The notes under the pieces are model-generated. The model was not told the origin of the DNA. It worked only from the letters and a program-made list of their open reading frames with translations, and searched no databases. Shown here one piece after another: positions 52,401 through 62,088 of a stretch of DNA of 64,000 nucleotides. Source of the DNA: Bacillus sp. N1-1 (lineage in GTDB: Bacteria > Bacillota > Bacilli > Bacillales > Guptibacillaceae); contig NZ_CP046564.1 in NCBI RefSeq assembly GCF_009818105.1, forward strand, positions 1,426,001-1,490,000, in the 5' to 3' direction. The first letter of the stretch is position 1. Each line of letters opens with the position of its first letter. Made by a program: the position numbers and the translations under genes.

Positions 52401-53969
52401 ATGAAGCGTTTTAAACATCCGGTATTCTGGCCACCGTTTCTACTCGTTCTTGCGGCGGCGATCATTAGTTTTACCAATAAAGAAGCATTTATTTCGGTTG
52501 CTACAAGTATGAATGATTGGGTGATTGCAAATCTAGGCTGGTTATTTAGCATTGCAGGTCTCTTAATGGTTGTGGCGTGTGTCGCCGTCTACTTTTCTCC
52601 ACTTGGAAACATTCGCATCGGTGGTGATAAGGCAAAACCAATGCTTAAGCCACTTACATGGTTTGCGATTACATTAACAACAACGATTGCGGCTGGTCTA
52701 ACCTTCTGGGGAATTGTTGAACCACTTTATCACGTATCTGCCCCTCCAGAATCGCTAGGCATCGAACCGAATACCCCAGAAGCTGCAATCTTCTCGCTTT
52801 CGACGATGTATCTCCACTGGACAATCACGCCATACGCCATTTACTGTCTGCCGGCAATTGTGTTTGCGTTTGCTTACTATAATATGAAACGACCATTTAG
52901 CTTAAGCTCAACGCTTGCTCCGTTATTCGGGGATCGACTTAATGGAAAGTGGGCGAATGTGATCGATGCTCTTTGCCTTTACACGCTCGCTCTTGGAATG
53001 GCATCTTCAATGGGTACGAGTTTATTAAACCTTGGAGGGGGTGTCAATTACATCACAGGGATCGCGAGCTCTCCAACTCTTTGGGCAGCCATTGCAATTG
53101 CATTAATGGTAACATTCATCGTTTCAGCTTCAACTGGTTTAATGAAAGGAATTCGCGTTCTTTCTAACATCAATATGCGTCTGTTTATCGGTATTATCAT
53201 TTTTATGTTTGTCGTAGGTCCAACTTCTTACTTATTAAATCTTGGCACAGAATCGGCAGGGAATTATTTTACGAACTTCTTTAACAAAAGTCTCTTTACT
53301 GGAGCCTCTGCTGGTGATCAGTGGCCACAATGGTGGACAACGTTTTATTGGGCTAGCTGGTTCTCGTGGGCGGCTATTACTGCATTGTTCCTTGGAAGAA
53401 TAGCATTTGGATATAAAGTGAAGCAAATGATTTTAGTTAACTTTGCTTTGCCTGCGTTCTTTGGCGGTCTTTGGATGACGATCTTTAGTGGAACAGCAAT
53501 CAATATGGAAATGAATGGTGCTGGTCTTGCGAATATAATGAATACTTTAGGTGCAGAAGCAGCCCTTTACGGAGTATTTGATGCTCTTCCACTTGCAGCG
53601 ATTGTGATTCCAATTTACGTATTTATCGTGTTTATCTCATTTGTGACAGCAGCTGATTCAAACTTAGCGGCAATGGGCGGCATTTCTTCAACAGGAATTA
53701 CGCCAAGCAGTCCTGAACCAAGCGTACTGATTAAGGTTGTTTGGGGAGTAACGGTTAGTATCGTAGCCTGGGTTATGATTAGCTATGCAAACATTGATGG
53801 AATTAAAATGTTAGCGAACTTAGGTGGGGTTCCTGCCCTGTTCCTTTCTCTCTTTGTTCTTGGTTCATTAATGAAAATCATTCGTAACCCTAAGAAATAT
53901 GAAAAGTTTGAAGATGTAGAAGAAGCTTCTGGTAAGGTAGACGTTAATCAGAAGGATAAAGCGGTATAG
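52401..53969 (+). CDS. BCCT-family betaine/choline/carnitine-type transporter
   Basis: A 522-residue, 12-TM transporter. The BCCT aromatic stretch is WWTTFYWASWFSWAAITALFLGRIAFG, and helix 4 carries WTITPYAIY. BCCT carriers import quaternary ammonium compounds with Na+ or H+. The start is ATG 52401 after GAGGGG; the TTG at 52383 is too near the hairpin. It is the fourth gene of the operon and presumably supplies its substrate. A clear terminator follows. Confidence 0.93.
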   Translation: MKRFKHPVFWPPFLLVLAAAIISFTNKEAFISVATSMNDWVIANLGWLFSIAGLLMVVACVAVYFSPLGNIRIGGDKAKPMLKPLTWFAITLTTTIAAGLTFWGIVEPLYHVSAPPESLGIEPNTPEAAIFSLSTMYLHWTITPYAIYCLPAIVFAFAYYNMKRPFSLSSTLAPLFGDRLNGKWANVIDALCLYTLALGMASSMGTSLLNLGGGVNYITGIASSPTLWAAIAIALMVTFIVSASTGLMKGIRVLSNINMRLFIGIIIFMFVVGPTSYLLNLGTESAGNYFTNFFNKSLFTGASAGDQWPQWWTTFYWASWFSWAAITALFLGRIAFGYKVKQMILVNFALPAFFGGLWMTIFSGTAINMEMNGAGLANIMNTLGAEAALYGVFDALPLAAIVIPIYVFIVFISFVTAADSNLAAMGGISSTGITPSSPEPSVLIKVVWGVTVSIVAWVMISYANIDGIKMLANLGGVPALFLSLFVLGSLMKIIRNPKKYEKFEDVEEASGKVDVNQKDKAV

Positions 53970-53973
53970 GTGG

Positions 53974-54004
53974 AAGGGACAGACATCAAGTCTGTTCCTT
54001 TTTT
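53974..54004 (+). terminator. Terminator of the sigma-54 operon
   Basis: Eleven-base arms AAGGGACAGAC / GTCTGTTCCTT (one G-U) followed by a T6 run. Confidence 0.92.
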
Positions 54005-54068
54005 CTTGAATGGATTACCGTATGAACGAATCGTGGTACACTAATGCTAGAGGAGTGAAGATAATAAA

Positions 54069-54323
54069 ATGGGAAAATGTACAATTGATCACTCATACGA
54101 AGATGTGATGACAAAGCTCGAAAACCAATCAGCTTATATGCCAGATGCGCTTGTTCAAGAAGCTTATGGCTTTTTACATCAAACGATCACTCAGGAAACG
54201 TTGAATGAGATTTTTCATTTATTAAAGAAATATGATCTTGCTCCAGAGGAAGATCGACGAAACCGAGATGCTGAGCTTCGAAAGCTCATGAAGGAATTGC
54301 AGCTAGAAGAGAATGACGGATAG
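54069..54323 (+). CDS. Small conserved-looking protein, unknown
   Basis: An 84-residue helical, acidic protein (MGKCTIDHSYEDVMTKL at the start) with no recognised domain. Its C-terminal helix (EEDRRNRDAELRKLMKEL) is highly charged. It lies 16 bases before the AlaX-type gene and may be cotranscribed with it. The binding site (AGAGGAGTGAAG) is adequate. Confidence 0.65.
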   Translation: MGKCTIDHSYEDVMTKLENQSAYMPDALVQEAYGFLHQTITQETLNEIFHLLKKYDLAPEEDRRNRDAELRKLMKELQLEENDG

Positions 54324-54339
54324 AAAGAAGTGATAGGAT

Positions 54340-55539
54340 ATGACGACGACGAAATTATATTATAAAGATCCCTACATAACGACTTTTACCGCTAAAAAAT
54401 GTGAGCAGCTTACGGATGAGGAAAATCGCTCATACGTCGTTTTAGATCAAACGGCGTTTTACCCAACTGGTGGAGGTCAGCCGTGTGATACTGGAACGCT
54501 AAATGGCGTACAGGTTCACGATGTAGAAGAAGTAGAAGGCGAAGTACGTCACTATGTTGACGGCACGCTTGATGATGAGCAGGTTAAAGGAGAAATTAAC
54601 TGGACAAGACGCTTTGATCACATGCAGCAGCATGCAGGACAGCATATTCTTTCAGCAGCTTTTGAAGATCAGCTTGGTTATAGCACAGTAAGCTTTCATC
54701 TTGGTCAAGAAGTTTGTACGATTGATTTAGATGTTGCTCATCTGAGCGAAGAAGATGCCGAAGTAGCAGAAGAGTTTGCGAATGATGTGATTCAACAAAA
54801 CCTTCCGATTGAAACGAAGTGGGTAAACGAAGAGGAACTTGCGCGGTATTCTCTTCGCAAGCAGCTCGCTGTGTCGGAAAATATCCGACTTGTGATGATT
54901 CCAAATGTTGACTACAGCGGTTGTGGTGGGACGCATCCTTCTTCGACTGGCCAGGTACGTGCCATTTCGATATTAAAAAGCGAAAAGCAGAAAAAACAAA
55001 TCCGCGTTCATTTTGTTTGTGGAAAGCGCGTGACGAATGAGCTTCGAACAAAACAAGCTGTTGTGCTAGGGTTAACGAACGTATTGAGCGTTCCGGAATC
55101 TAAACTTGTCGATGCGGCTAAACGCGTTCTTCTTCAATCAAAAGAACATGAAAAAACGATTGATGAGCTAAATGAAAAGCTACTTTCATTTGAAGCAAAA
55201 GAATTATTGCAAGCAGCGGAAATGATTCACGATCAAAAAGTGGTGCAAATGATTTCATCCAAATACGGAATGAAAGATCTTCAAAAGCTTGCGAAAATGG
55301 TCCTAAAGGAAGATCCAGAGGTCGTAGTCTTTTTCGTTAGTGAAGGCGATCATAAGCTTCAGATCGTGTGTGGTAGAGGAGAAAAAATCGATCAAGATAT
55401 GAATCTTGCTTTAAAAAAAGTACTCCCTTTCATTAATGGGAAGGGTGGAGGAAAGAAAGACTTTGCACAAGGTGGAGGAGAGCCCATTCGCTCCGCAGAA
55501 GAAGTATTAATTGAGCTTGTGAAAGCAACGTTCCAATAA
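54340..55539 (+). CDS. Alanyl-tRNA editing protein AlaX (long form with DHHA1)
   Basis: A 399-residue protein: the N-terminal part resembles the AlaRS editing core with FYPTGGGQPCDTG, the zinc motif HMQQHAGQHIL, and CGGTHPS; the C-terminal ~130 residues form a DHHA1-type domain with GRGEKIDQDMN and GKGGGKKDFAQGGG. It hydrolyses Ser- or Gly-mischarged tRNA-Ala in trans. There is no aminoacylation domain. All metal-binding His/Cys residues are present. Confidence 0.92.
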   Translation: MTTTKLYYKDPYITTFTAKKCEQLTDEENRSYVVLDQTAFYPTGGGQPCDTGTLNGVQVHDVEEVEGEVRHYVDGTLDDEQVKGEINWTRRFDHMQQHAGQHILSAAFEDQLGYSTVSFHLGQEVCTIDLDVAHLSEEDAEVAEEFANDVIQQNLPIETKWVNEEELARYSLRKQLAVSENIRLVMIPNVDYSGCGGTHPSSTGQVRAISILKSEKQKKQIRVHFVCGKRVTNELRTKQAVVLGLTNVLSVPESKLVDAAKRVLLQSKEHEKTIDELNEKLLSFEAKELLQAAEMIHDQKVVQMISSKYGMKDLQKLAKMVLKEDPEVVVFFVSEGDHKLQIVCGRGEKIDQDMNLALKKVLPFINGKGGGKKDFAQGGGEPIRSAEEVLIELVKATFQ

Positions 55540-55545
55540 TAAATG

Positions 55546-55575
55546 AGCGCGCTGAGATCTCAGTGCGCTTTTTTA
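55546..55575 (+). terminator. Terminator of the AlaX gene
   Basis: Twelve-base arms AGCGCGCTGAGA / TCTCAGTGCGCT with one mismatch and a T6 run. Confidence 0.9.
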
Positions 55576-55626
55576 TTTGGAAATAAAATGAAAATAACCC
55601 TTGTCTTACAAGGTAGTTTAACCATT

Positions 55627-55657
55627 CTCATAACTCTTGCATAACAAGTGTTATGAG
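55627..55657 (+). promoter_or_regulatory. 31-bp dyad in front of padR
   Basis: CTCATAAC-N-CTTG-N5-CAAG-N-GTTATGAG: two nested inverted repeats with perfect arms, ending 22 bases before the padR start. Position and symmetry fit a PadR-type autoregulatory operator. Confidence 0.7.
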
Positions 55658-55679
55658 ATTAAAGGAAAAGGTGAAGGAC

Positions 55680-56015
55680 ATGCAAACGACGCAAATGTTA
55701 AAAGGCATCATTGATGGCTGTATTTTATCCATCATTCATGAAGGAGAGGTTTATGGCTACGAGCTTGCCTCAAAGCTTGATTCGTACGGGTTTGAGTCGT
55801 TTAGTGAAGGAACGATTTATCCCATTCTCATTCGCTTACAGAAAGATCAGCTGATTCAATCTACATTAAAAAAATCGACAGCTGGTCCGAAACGAAAGTA
55901 TTATTCATTAACGGAAAAAGGCGAAGAAGAGTTAGTACATTTTCAAAACCGGTGGCATCATTTAAGCACGACTGTGAATCAAATTTTACACAAAGGGGAG
56001 AGAGTAAGAGGATGA
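55680..56015 (+). CDS. PadR-family transcriptional regulator
   Basis: A 111-residue PadR protein (winged helix): MLKGIIDGCILSIIHEGEVYGYELASKL, SEGTIYPILIRLQKDQLI and GPKRKYYSLTEKGEEEL. The ATG at 55680 has an AAAGGTGAAGG site; the ATG at 55653 overlaps the dyad and lacks one. Its stop overlaps the HAAS gene by four bases. PadR regulators often control an adjacent membrane protein gene and themselves. Confidence 0.92.
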   Translation: MQTTQMLKGIIDGCILSIIHEGEVYGYELASKLDSYGFESFSEGTIYPILIRLQKDQLIQSTLKKSTAGPKRKYYSLTEKGEEELVHFQNRWHHLSTTVNQILHKGERVRG

Positions 56016-56758
56016 CGAAAGAAAGTGAGAAATTCATTCAAGAGATGCGCGTTTACTTGATTACGAAAGGTGTAGGGGAAGAAGAGATTGATAGTTTTCT
56101 AATGGAGGCAGAGGACCATTTAATGGAAGGTGAAAAAGAAGGAAAAACGGCTATTGATATTTTTGGACAGTCTCCAAAAGCCTATGCGAAGGAGCTCATA
56201 GCGTCGATGGATCAGTCGCCACAGGATAATCGAAAATTAATCTCGCGGTTGCTCTTTGGGGTTTTTGGTATTTTCTTAGTCTCACAGTTGATGGACGGGA
56301 ATACAGCTTTCTCGTTAATTGAGCTTATTGGTTACCCGGTTTCAATGATTGTGTGGCTGGTGGCACTTGTAGGTGCTCTGCGGGTAAGTTCGTTTCACAG
56401 TGGAATAAAGAGCTTTCTTATTGTTTATGGAATCACGATGATACCAATGCTTCTCACAATAGGTGTGACGATTCTTCACCTCGAGTATGGAACGGACCTT
56501 CTGTTTCTTAATCAACCAGTTGCTTTTACAGTAGGCGGTATTATTATTCTAGGCTTAATTGCTAACTTTACATCTCTTATAGGAATCTTATCAAGCCTAC
56601 TGTTGATGTTGATTCTCTTTGGAAGCCAGCTACTGGTAAGTATTCTTCAGTTGGAAGGCTTCGCCTGGGAGATAGGAGCATATGCAGTAAGCGTGGTTGG
56701 GCTTCTTATGATGATGAGTTTTCGTAATAAATTGCCTAAGGCATTGATGAAAGGATAG
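56012..56758 (+). CDS. HAAS-domain membrane protein
   Basis: A 248-residue protein: an N-terminal HAAS (DUF1700-like) helical region (~1-70; YLITKGVGEEEIDSFLMEAEDHLMEGEKEGKT) and about six membrane helices. HAAS domains are typically encoded next to PadR regulators and are thought to signal membrane state. The true start (MTKESEKF) overlaps padR; the frame from 55952 lies inside it. Confidence 0.85.
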   Translation: MTKESEKFIQEMRVYLITKGVGEEEIDSFLMEAEDHLMEGEKEGKTAIDIFGQSPKAYAKELIASMDQSPQDNRKLISRLLFGVFGIFLVSQLMDGNTAFSLIELIGYPVSMIVWLVALVGALRVSSFHSGIKSFLIVYGITMIPMLLTIGVTILHLEYGTDLLFLNQPVAFTVGGIIILGLIANFTSLIGILSSLLLMLILFGSQLLVSILQLEGFAWEIGAYAVSVVGLLMMMSFRNKLPKALMKG

Positions 56759-56849
56759 AATGTGCGTCGTAGTGCTAAGGTGATTTTCATTTGATGAACG
56801 AGATGGCCAACCCAAGTTAGCAGGCCATTTCGGCTCGGTTAAAAACTTT

Positions 56850-57836
56850 CTAAATCGATTTCTGATCTAATCGTGTATCTGTGCGTTGACTCGATCGGTT
56901 CATCATTTTTACACGAAAACTGTGCAAAATGATTCCCACAATAATGAGAATAATACCGATCCAGGCGATGGCATTTGGAAGAGGGCTTGATAGAAGCATT
57001 CCCTCTCCAGCAAGAACAAACAATACTTGCGTTGATTGCGTCGCTTCAACAGAGGCAAGTTTCGACTGGTGGCGTCTCACACGATCGGTTGCGATGAAGA
57101 ATAGGGTTGTTGCGATAACCCCTGAACAGACGGCTACGATAAAAGATTGAATCACCTGTCCACTTGAAGGAAGTCCTACGTTTGGAATCGCAAAGACACA
57201 TAAAATTATCCAAAAAGGCAGACTTGCAAGCGTCATGCCGAACACACGCTGAAACGTATCAAGGCGTCCGTCACAAATCTCCATCATTTTTCGATTTCCA
57301 AGAGGATAGGCAAATGACGCAAGTAGGACGGGAAGAATACCAATAAATACTTCATTCCATGAGAGATCGCTCGCTTTTTGCCATTGAATGAGGATAACGC
57401 CAGCGAGAATAATGGTTGATATGAGAAGCGCTCTCGTTTGGATACGATGGCGTTTTTTTATTGGGCCTCGTTTCGTCTCAATCGTTGAGAAGAAAAGCGG
57501 AGCAACGAGAATGCCAGCTACAATTGTGATTTGCCACGTGCCAGCAACAAGCCAGCCTGCTCCGTATGATGCTGCGTAGGTTAACGGCGCATAAAATAAG
57601 ACGAATCCAACAAAACTCCAGCTGAACCATTGAATGGGGTGCTTCTTCATTTCAATAAGAACTTGTTTCATGTTCCGTCTAACGAGTACAATGATAAGAA
57701 GAAAAGGAACCATGAATAGGAAGCGAAGGGAAGCGCTCCACATCCAGCTACCGCCTGCTAATTCCATTGATCGATTAAGTATAAATGTTACTGCGAAAAA
57801 CACAGAGGCGAGAATGCCGAGAGCTATTTCCTTCAT
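56850..57836 (-). CDS. DMT-superfamily multidrug efflux-type transporter
   Basis: A 328-residue, 10-TM DMT-family protein: EIALGILASVFFAVTFILNRSMEL at the start, GTWQITIVAGILVAPLFF in the middle, and IAWIGIILIIVGIILHSF at the end. Members are annotated as multidrug-resistance efflux-like. Start ATG at 57836 behind AAGGAAGTG; the GTG at 57845 is within that site. Divergent from the XRE-cupin regulator, which probably controls it. Confidence 0.85.
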   Translation of the reverse strand: MKEIALGILASVFFAVTFILNRSMELAGGSWMWSASLRFLFMVPFLLIIVLVRRNMKQVLIEMKKHPIQWFSWSFVGFVLFYAPLTYAASYGAGWLVAGTWQITIVAGILVAPLFFSTIETKRGPIKKRHRIQTRALLISTIILAGVILIQWQKASDLSWNEVFIGILPVLLASFAYPLGNRKMMEICDGRLDTFQRVFGMTLASLPFWIILCVFAIPNVGLPSSGQVIQSFIVAVCSGVIATTLFFIATDRVRRHQSKLASVEATQSTQVLFVLAGEGMLLSSPLPNAIAWIGIILIIVGIILHSFRVKMMNRSSQRTDTRLDQKSI

Positions 57837-57942
57837 ACTTATCACTTCCTTTTGATAAATTATAGTTTATTATTGATATAATATAATATACTAAATGAAT
57901 AAGTGAAGAAGTACAAGAAAAAATTGGAGAGAGGACTATTTT

Positions 57943-58533
57943 GTGAGCGATCAAAAAGAAACCAATGCACAAAAACTTGCTCAGCAAGTTGGCGCAACGT
58001 TAAGAAGTATTCGAAAAGAGCGAGAGATGAGTTTGCAGGATCTTGCTGAGGTAACAGATGTTAGTAAACTGACTTTAGGGAAAATAGAAAGAGGAGAAGC
58101 GAACCCTTCTTTAACAGTCATATGGAAAATAGCGAATGGCCTTTCCATTCCGATCTCAAGTCTACTTGCAGAAAAAGAAGAAGTCGTAATTTCGAGAAAA
58201 AACGTAGGAAATAAGGTATTGAGCTCGAATGAAGTTTTGACACTCGAGCCGATGTTTACGACTAGTGGCTATGGTTCTCTTGAAACACATCGTGCTTTTC
58301 TAAAACCAGGTGGTACCTATTATACGGAGGCGCACCAGGAAGGTGTGATTGAATATGTCACCGTGATGGAAGGGAAGGCAACCGTTCAAGTGCAGGAGCA
58401 AAGGTACGAATTAAATACGTATGATTCAATAAAGTTTAAAGCAGATCAGCGACATGGTTATCTGAATCCAAATCAGGAACCTGCTGTGCTTCATTTCGTC
58501 ATGATTTATCCTAATGCTAAGCAACAACCATAG
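57943..58533 (+). CDS. XRE-cupin transcriptional regulator
   Basis: A 196-residue regulator: HTH_3 domain (~12-68; MSLQDLAEVTDVSKLTLGKIERGEANPSL) and a C-terminal cupin_2 domain (GTYYTEAHQEGVIEYVTVMEGKATVQV). The cupin likely binds a small effector. Start is GTG after GGAGAGAGG. The 106-bp gap to the divergent DMT transporter is AT-rich with overlapping -10-like TATAAT blocks. Confidence 0.92.
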   Translation: MSDQKETNAQKLAQQVGATLRSIRKEREMSLQDLAEVTDVSKLTLGKIERGEANPSLTVIWKIANGLSIPISSLLAEKEEVVISRKNVGNKVLSSNEVLTLEPMFTTSGYGSLETHRAFLKPGGTYYTEAHQEGVIEYVTVMEGKATVQVQEQRYELNTYDSIKFKADQRHGYLNPNQEPAVLHFVMIYPNAKQQP

Positions 58534-58561
58534 AAAAAAGCCACAGGACTGTGGCTTTTTT
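58534..58561. terminator. Bidirectional terminator
   Basis: Thirteen-base arms AAAAAAGCCACAG / CTGTGGCTTTTTT with a two-base spacer; A and T tracts on both sides suit both converging genes. Confidence 0.92.
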
Positions 58562-58568
58562 CTTGTCA

Positions 58569-60020
58569 TTATTTATTATAAACTGCTAAACGATCAATGA
58601 GCTGTGAACTCTCCTGGTTAACACCAGTTACTTTCACATCTATTTCGTTTTGCCTGAATTTCATAATCACTTTATCGACTGCGCCAACACCAGAGTCATC
58701 CCAGACGTGAGCATCAGATAAATCGATTTCGACAGCTTTGATGCCTTCTTCTTTGTAATTAAAGCTATTCACAAAGTCAGTAACAGATGCGAAGAAAAGC
58801 TGACCGTGAATGTGGTAAATCTTTTTCTCAGTGATTTCGTCGATTTTTTCTTCGACGCGTACTTTAGAGATTTTAGAAGCAAAGAATAGGGCACTTAGAA
58901 TAACCCCGGCAAGAACGCCTTTTGATAGATCGTGTGTTGTGACAACTGTAATAACCGTTACAACCATCACAGCTGCGTCTGAACGCGGCATTTTGTGAAG
59001 GTTTTTCAGTGAGCCCCAATCAAATGTACCGATTGAAACCATAATCATCACGCCGACAAGGGCTGCCATTGGTATTTTAACGAGTAGATCGTTTAATACT
59101 AAAATCAGAATCATTAAGAAAACACCAGCGACGAATGTCGATAAGCGTCCGCGTCCACCTGATTTCACGTTAATAACCGATTGTCCGATCATCGCACAAC
59201 CAGCCATTCCGCCGAAAAATCCTGCAACTACGTTTGCCATACCTTGACCTTTTGCTTCTTTGTTCTTATTGCTATCCGTGTCTGTTAGATCATCCACAAT
59301 TTGTGCGGTTAAGAACGTTTCAAGCAAACCAACAACAGCTAAAGCCATTGAATAAGGAAAGATAATCGCGAGCGTTTCAAAGTTCAGTGGAATACTTGGG
59401 ATCAAAAATAACGGTAATGCTTGTGTTAATTCACCCATATCTCCAACCGTTCGTACGCCACTGTTTAGTGAAATCGCTACGATTGTGATGACAACGATCG
59501 CGATAAGTGGAGACGGAACAGCTTTGGTGAAGCGTGGGACAATATAAATAATCGCAAGAGCACCTGCTACCATTAGATACATTGGCCAAGATTCACCAAC
59601 AAAGTGTGGAAGCTGTGAGGTGAAAATTAAAATAGCCAGTGAGTTAACAAATCCAATCATGACAGACCGTGGGACAAACTTCATAAAGCGAGCAAGTTTA
59701 AATACGCCAAGGAAGAATTGGATCACTCCTGTTAAGATTGTTGCTGCAAGTAAATATTGTAGTCCGTGATCGGCGACTAGCGTTACCATCAGTAGCGCCA
59801 TTGCCCCTGTTGCTGCAGAAATCATTCCTGGTCTACCGCCAACGAATGAAATCACTACGGCGATACAAAAGCTTGCGTATAGTCCAACCATTGGATCGAC
59901 TCCAGCGATAATGGAAAAGGCAATAGCTTCTGGAATTAAGGCAAGTGCGACAACAATGCCTGCTAGGGTATCGTTTTTCACATTGCCAAACCAATCTTGT
60001 TTAATAGAAGATAAGTTCAA
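58569..60020 (-). CDS. SulP-family anion transporter with STAS domain
   Basis: A 483-residue SulP transporter: the membrane part begins [33 protein letters not shown] and includes [22 protein letters not shown]; the C-terminal STAS domain (~385-480) has [20 protein letters not shown]. SulP proteins carry sulfate, bicarbonate or dicarboxylates; the substrate is not fixed by sequence. Start is TTG after AAAGAGGTG. Confidence 0.93.
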   Translation of the reverse strand: MNLSSIKQDWFGNVKNDTLAGIVVALALIPEAIAFSIIAGVDPMVGLYASFCIAVVISFVGGRPGMISAATGAMALLMVTLVADHGLQYLLAATILTGVIQFFLGVFKLARFMKFVPRSVMIGFVNSLAILIFTSQLPHFVGESWPMYLMVAGALAIIYIVPRFTKAVPSPLIAIVVITIVAISLNSGVRTVGDMGELTQALPLFLIPSIPLNFETLAIIFPYSMALAVVGLLETFLTAQIVDDLTDTDSNKNKEAKGQGMANVVAGFFGGMAGCAMIGQSVINVKSGGRGRLSTFVAGVFLMILILVLNDLLVKIPMAALVGVMIMVSIGTFDWGSLKNLHKMPRSDAAVMVVTVITVVTTHDLSKGVLAGVILSALFFASKISKVRVEEKIDEITEKKIYHIHGQLFFASVTDFVNSFNYKEEGIKAVEIDLSDAHVWDDSGVGAVDKVIMKFRQNEIDVKVTGVNQESSQLIDRLAVYNK

Positions 60021-60376
60021 TGTTGCACCTCTTTCTAAATCTATTATTGTGATGACTCCTAACTCTCATAGAAGTCGGGTCCGTTTACAACATGATGAAG
60101 TTTAGCACAGAATCTACGAAAATGGAAATAGGTATGTAAGCGAAAATCATAAGTATTATTCTTATGAATACTCCTATATACGCTTATATTCGCATGGATT
60201 TGTTTTTGATAATTTACTAGTAACACTATAAAAATAAGTGATTGCACCTGTTTTTAATCTAAAATAATCTAATTTGATATAATCTGTTATAATGAGTTAT
60301 CATAATGGTGGAGTTTTGGTCCATAGTCGGAAGAACTTTGTTAGAATAGGGTGATAGGTTGATAAGGAGCGATAAC
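60021..60376. other. Intergenic region between sulP and the small HTH gene
   Basis: An AT-rich divergent intergenic space. TAATCT occurs three times (60255, 60265, 60280), and two TATAAT boxes lie at 60278 and 60288 on the plus strand. The short HTH gene probably starts from one of these, but no good -35 is visible. No coding frame is convincing. Confidence 0.4.
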
Positions 60377-60574
60377 ATGAGTCAGGATAATGAGCATCAT
60401 GATATTATGACGATCTCTCAAGTGGCGAAGTATTTTCAAATTAGTGAGATGACCACATATAAATTAGTTCAGGATGGCAAAATCCCGGCTTTTAAAATTG
60501 GCAGTCACTGGCGTATTCAAAAGTCTGATCTTACTGAATTAATTAAGAAGCTTAAGAACGGTGAGAGGATTTAG
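60377..60574 (+). CDS. Small excisionase/MerR-type HTH protein
   Basis: A 65-residue HTH_17 protein: IMTISQVAKYFQISEMTTYKLVQDGKIPAFKIGSHWRIQKSDL. Start ATG 60377 follows AAGGAG. Such proteins bind DNA and are found as excisionases or chromosomal regulators; no integrase is present nearby, so a regulatory role is more likely. Confidence 0.85.
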   Translation: MSQDNEHHDIMTISQVAKYFQISEMTTYKLVQDGKIPAFKIGSHWRIQKSDLTELIKKLKNGERI

Positions 60575-60585
60575 ACGCGCTAAAC

Positions 60586-60627
60586 GAAGAAAGCCCGATG
60601 ATCCAAACGGATCATCGGGCTTTCTTC
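60586..60627. terminator. Bidirectional terminator
   Basis: Nineteen-base perfect arms (GAAGAAAGCCCGATGATCC and its complement) with loop AAAC, between converging genes. Confidence 0.92.
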
Positions 60628-60632
60628 ATTAC

Positions 60633-61976
60633 TTATGAAGCAGAAGCTTCTCCTCTAAGCTCATTTTCAATGTCTTCAAGACTTCTTCCTTTTGTTTCTG
60701 GTACATATTTCATGACAAAGAAGAATGCAAATACGCCGATTACAGCAAAGATCACAAATACCCATGCTGTACCGAGAGCACCAAGTAAAACAGGGAAAAA
60801 TAATGAAACAATTAGGTTTGATGCTGAAAGCAGGAGTGTCGTAAATCCTGTCGCTGCACCACGCGCTTTATTCGGGAAGAGTTCTGGTAGCATAACCCAA
60901 ACAACCGGGCCCCAAGTGGCGGAGAAAAACACGATAAAGAGACCGAGAAAGACGACGGTTAACCAGGCAATCGTCGTGGTTAGTTCTGCAGTAAAGAGAA
61001 TCGTTGCAAGAACCGCTAAGCTTAACGACATTCCGACATTACCGAGGAGTAATAATTTTTTTCGACCGAGTTTATCAATCGTAGCGATGGCAACAAGCGT
61101 CATTAAGACATTTACGATTCCGATCCCAAGCGTGCCTAGAATGGAGGCTGAATCACCGAGACCAGCTTTCGTGAAAATGGTAGGTGCATAGTAGATCACC
61201 GCATTAATACCGATTAACTGCTGAAAGATGGCGATCCCACTTCCAACGAGAAGCATCGGCCGAATCCATTTTGATTTAAGAACATCCCACGTGCTTTCTT
61301 CCACTTCTTCAATCTTCTTCATTTGCTTCATTTCTTCATCAATTTCATCTTGCTTTCGCGTTAAAGCCATGACGTTTCGCGCCTCATCTTCACGATTTCG
61401 TTTGATGAGCCAGCGCGGACTTTCTGGCATAAAGAGAACGCCAATCATTAAGACGAGTGCTGGAATGGAAGCGAGTCCAAGCATCCAGCGCCATCCCTCA
61501 ATTGGTGCAAAAGCATAATTAATGAGGTAAGCAAGGACAATTCCTATCGTAATCATTAACTGATTAAGTGAAGCAAGTGCGCCCCTTGATCTCGTTGGCG
61601 CCATTTCTGATAAGTATACAGGTACAATGGCTGTGGATCCTCCGACAGCAAGTCCAAGAATAACGCGGCCAATAATTAAAACGACAGCATTCGGAGATAA
61701 AGCCAATACGAGTGAACCGATTAAATAAATGAGTGCGATTGCAAAAACAACCCGTCTTCGCCCGAACCGGTCTGAGACATATCCGCTCATGCCAGCCCCT
61801 ACGATCGCACCGCCTAATAGCGAACTAACGACAACCCCTTGTAGAAAATCGGATAATGGGATGTCTTGTTCAATAAATAATAACGCGCCAGATATGACAC
61901 CGGTATCATATCCATACAATAATCCTCCTAGCGCCCCGAAGAAAAAAATCCAACCTTTGCTTATGTTTCTTTTCAT
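60633..61976 (-). CDS. MFS sugar-porter family transporter
   Basis: A 447-residue, 12-TM sugar porter: GGLLYGYDTGVISGALLF, RFGRRRVVFA, PESPRWLIKRNRE, IFQQLIGINAVIYYAPTIF and PETKGRSLEDIE are all classic motifs of the family. Start ATG 61976 is preceded by AAAAGGTGG; the frame from 62045 adds 23 residues with no site. Its promoter region adjoins that of the divergent TetR gene. Confidence 0.93.
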   Translation of the reverse strand: MKRNISKGWIFFFGALGGLLYGYDTGVISGALLFIEQDIPLSDFLQGVVVSSLLGGAIVGAGMSGYVSDRFGRRRVVFAIALIYLIGSLVLALSPNAVVLIIGRVILGLAVGGSTAIVPVYLSEMAPTRSRGALASLNQLMITIGIVLAYLINYAFAPIEGWRWMLGLASIPALVLMIGVLFMPESPRWLIKRNREDEARNVMALTRKQDEIDEEMKQMKKIEEVEESTWDVLKSKWIRPMLLVGSGIAIFQQLIGINAVIYYAPTIFTKAGLGDSASILGTLGIGIVNVLMTLVAIATIDKLGRKKLLLLGNVGMSLSLAVLATILFTAELTTTIAWLTVVFLGLFIVFFSATWGPVVWVMLPELFPNKARGAATGFTTLLLSASNLIVSLFFPVLLGALGTAWVFVIFAVIGVFAFFFVMKYVPETKGRSLEDIENELRGEASAS

Positions 61977-62088
61977 AGAAGTAACCACCTTTTCCACAAC
62001 TTCCTTCTTCCAAATAACTTCCACTTTTTTGTTGGAAGCAAACATGTTGTTTGAGAAAGAATGTGTTCAGAAAAGAAAAGCTCTTTTC

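Noticed and set aside
60377..60574. Prophage or integrative element marker (excisionase)
   Set aside because: No integrase, attachment repeat or phage gene is nearby, so the small HTH protein is treated as a chromosomal regulator.
60598..61191. 197-residue plus-strand ORF opposite the sugar transporter
   Set aside because: It is antisense to clear transporter motifs, begins within a terminator hairpin and has no homology-like features.
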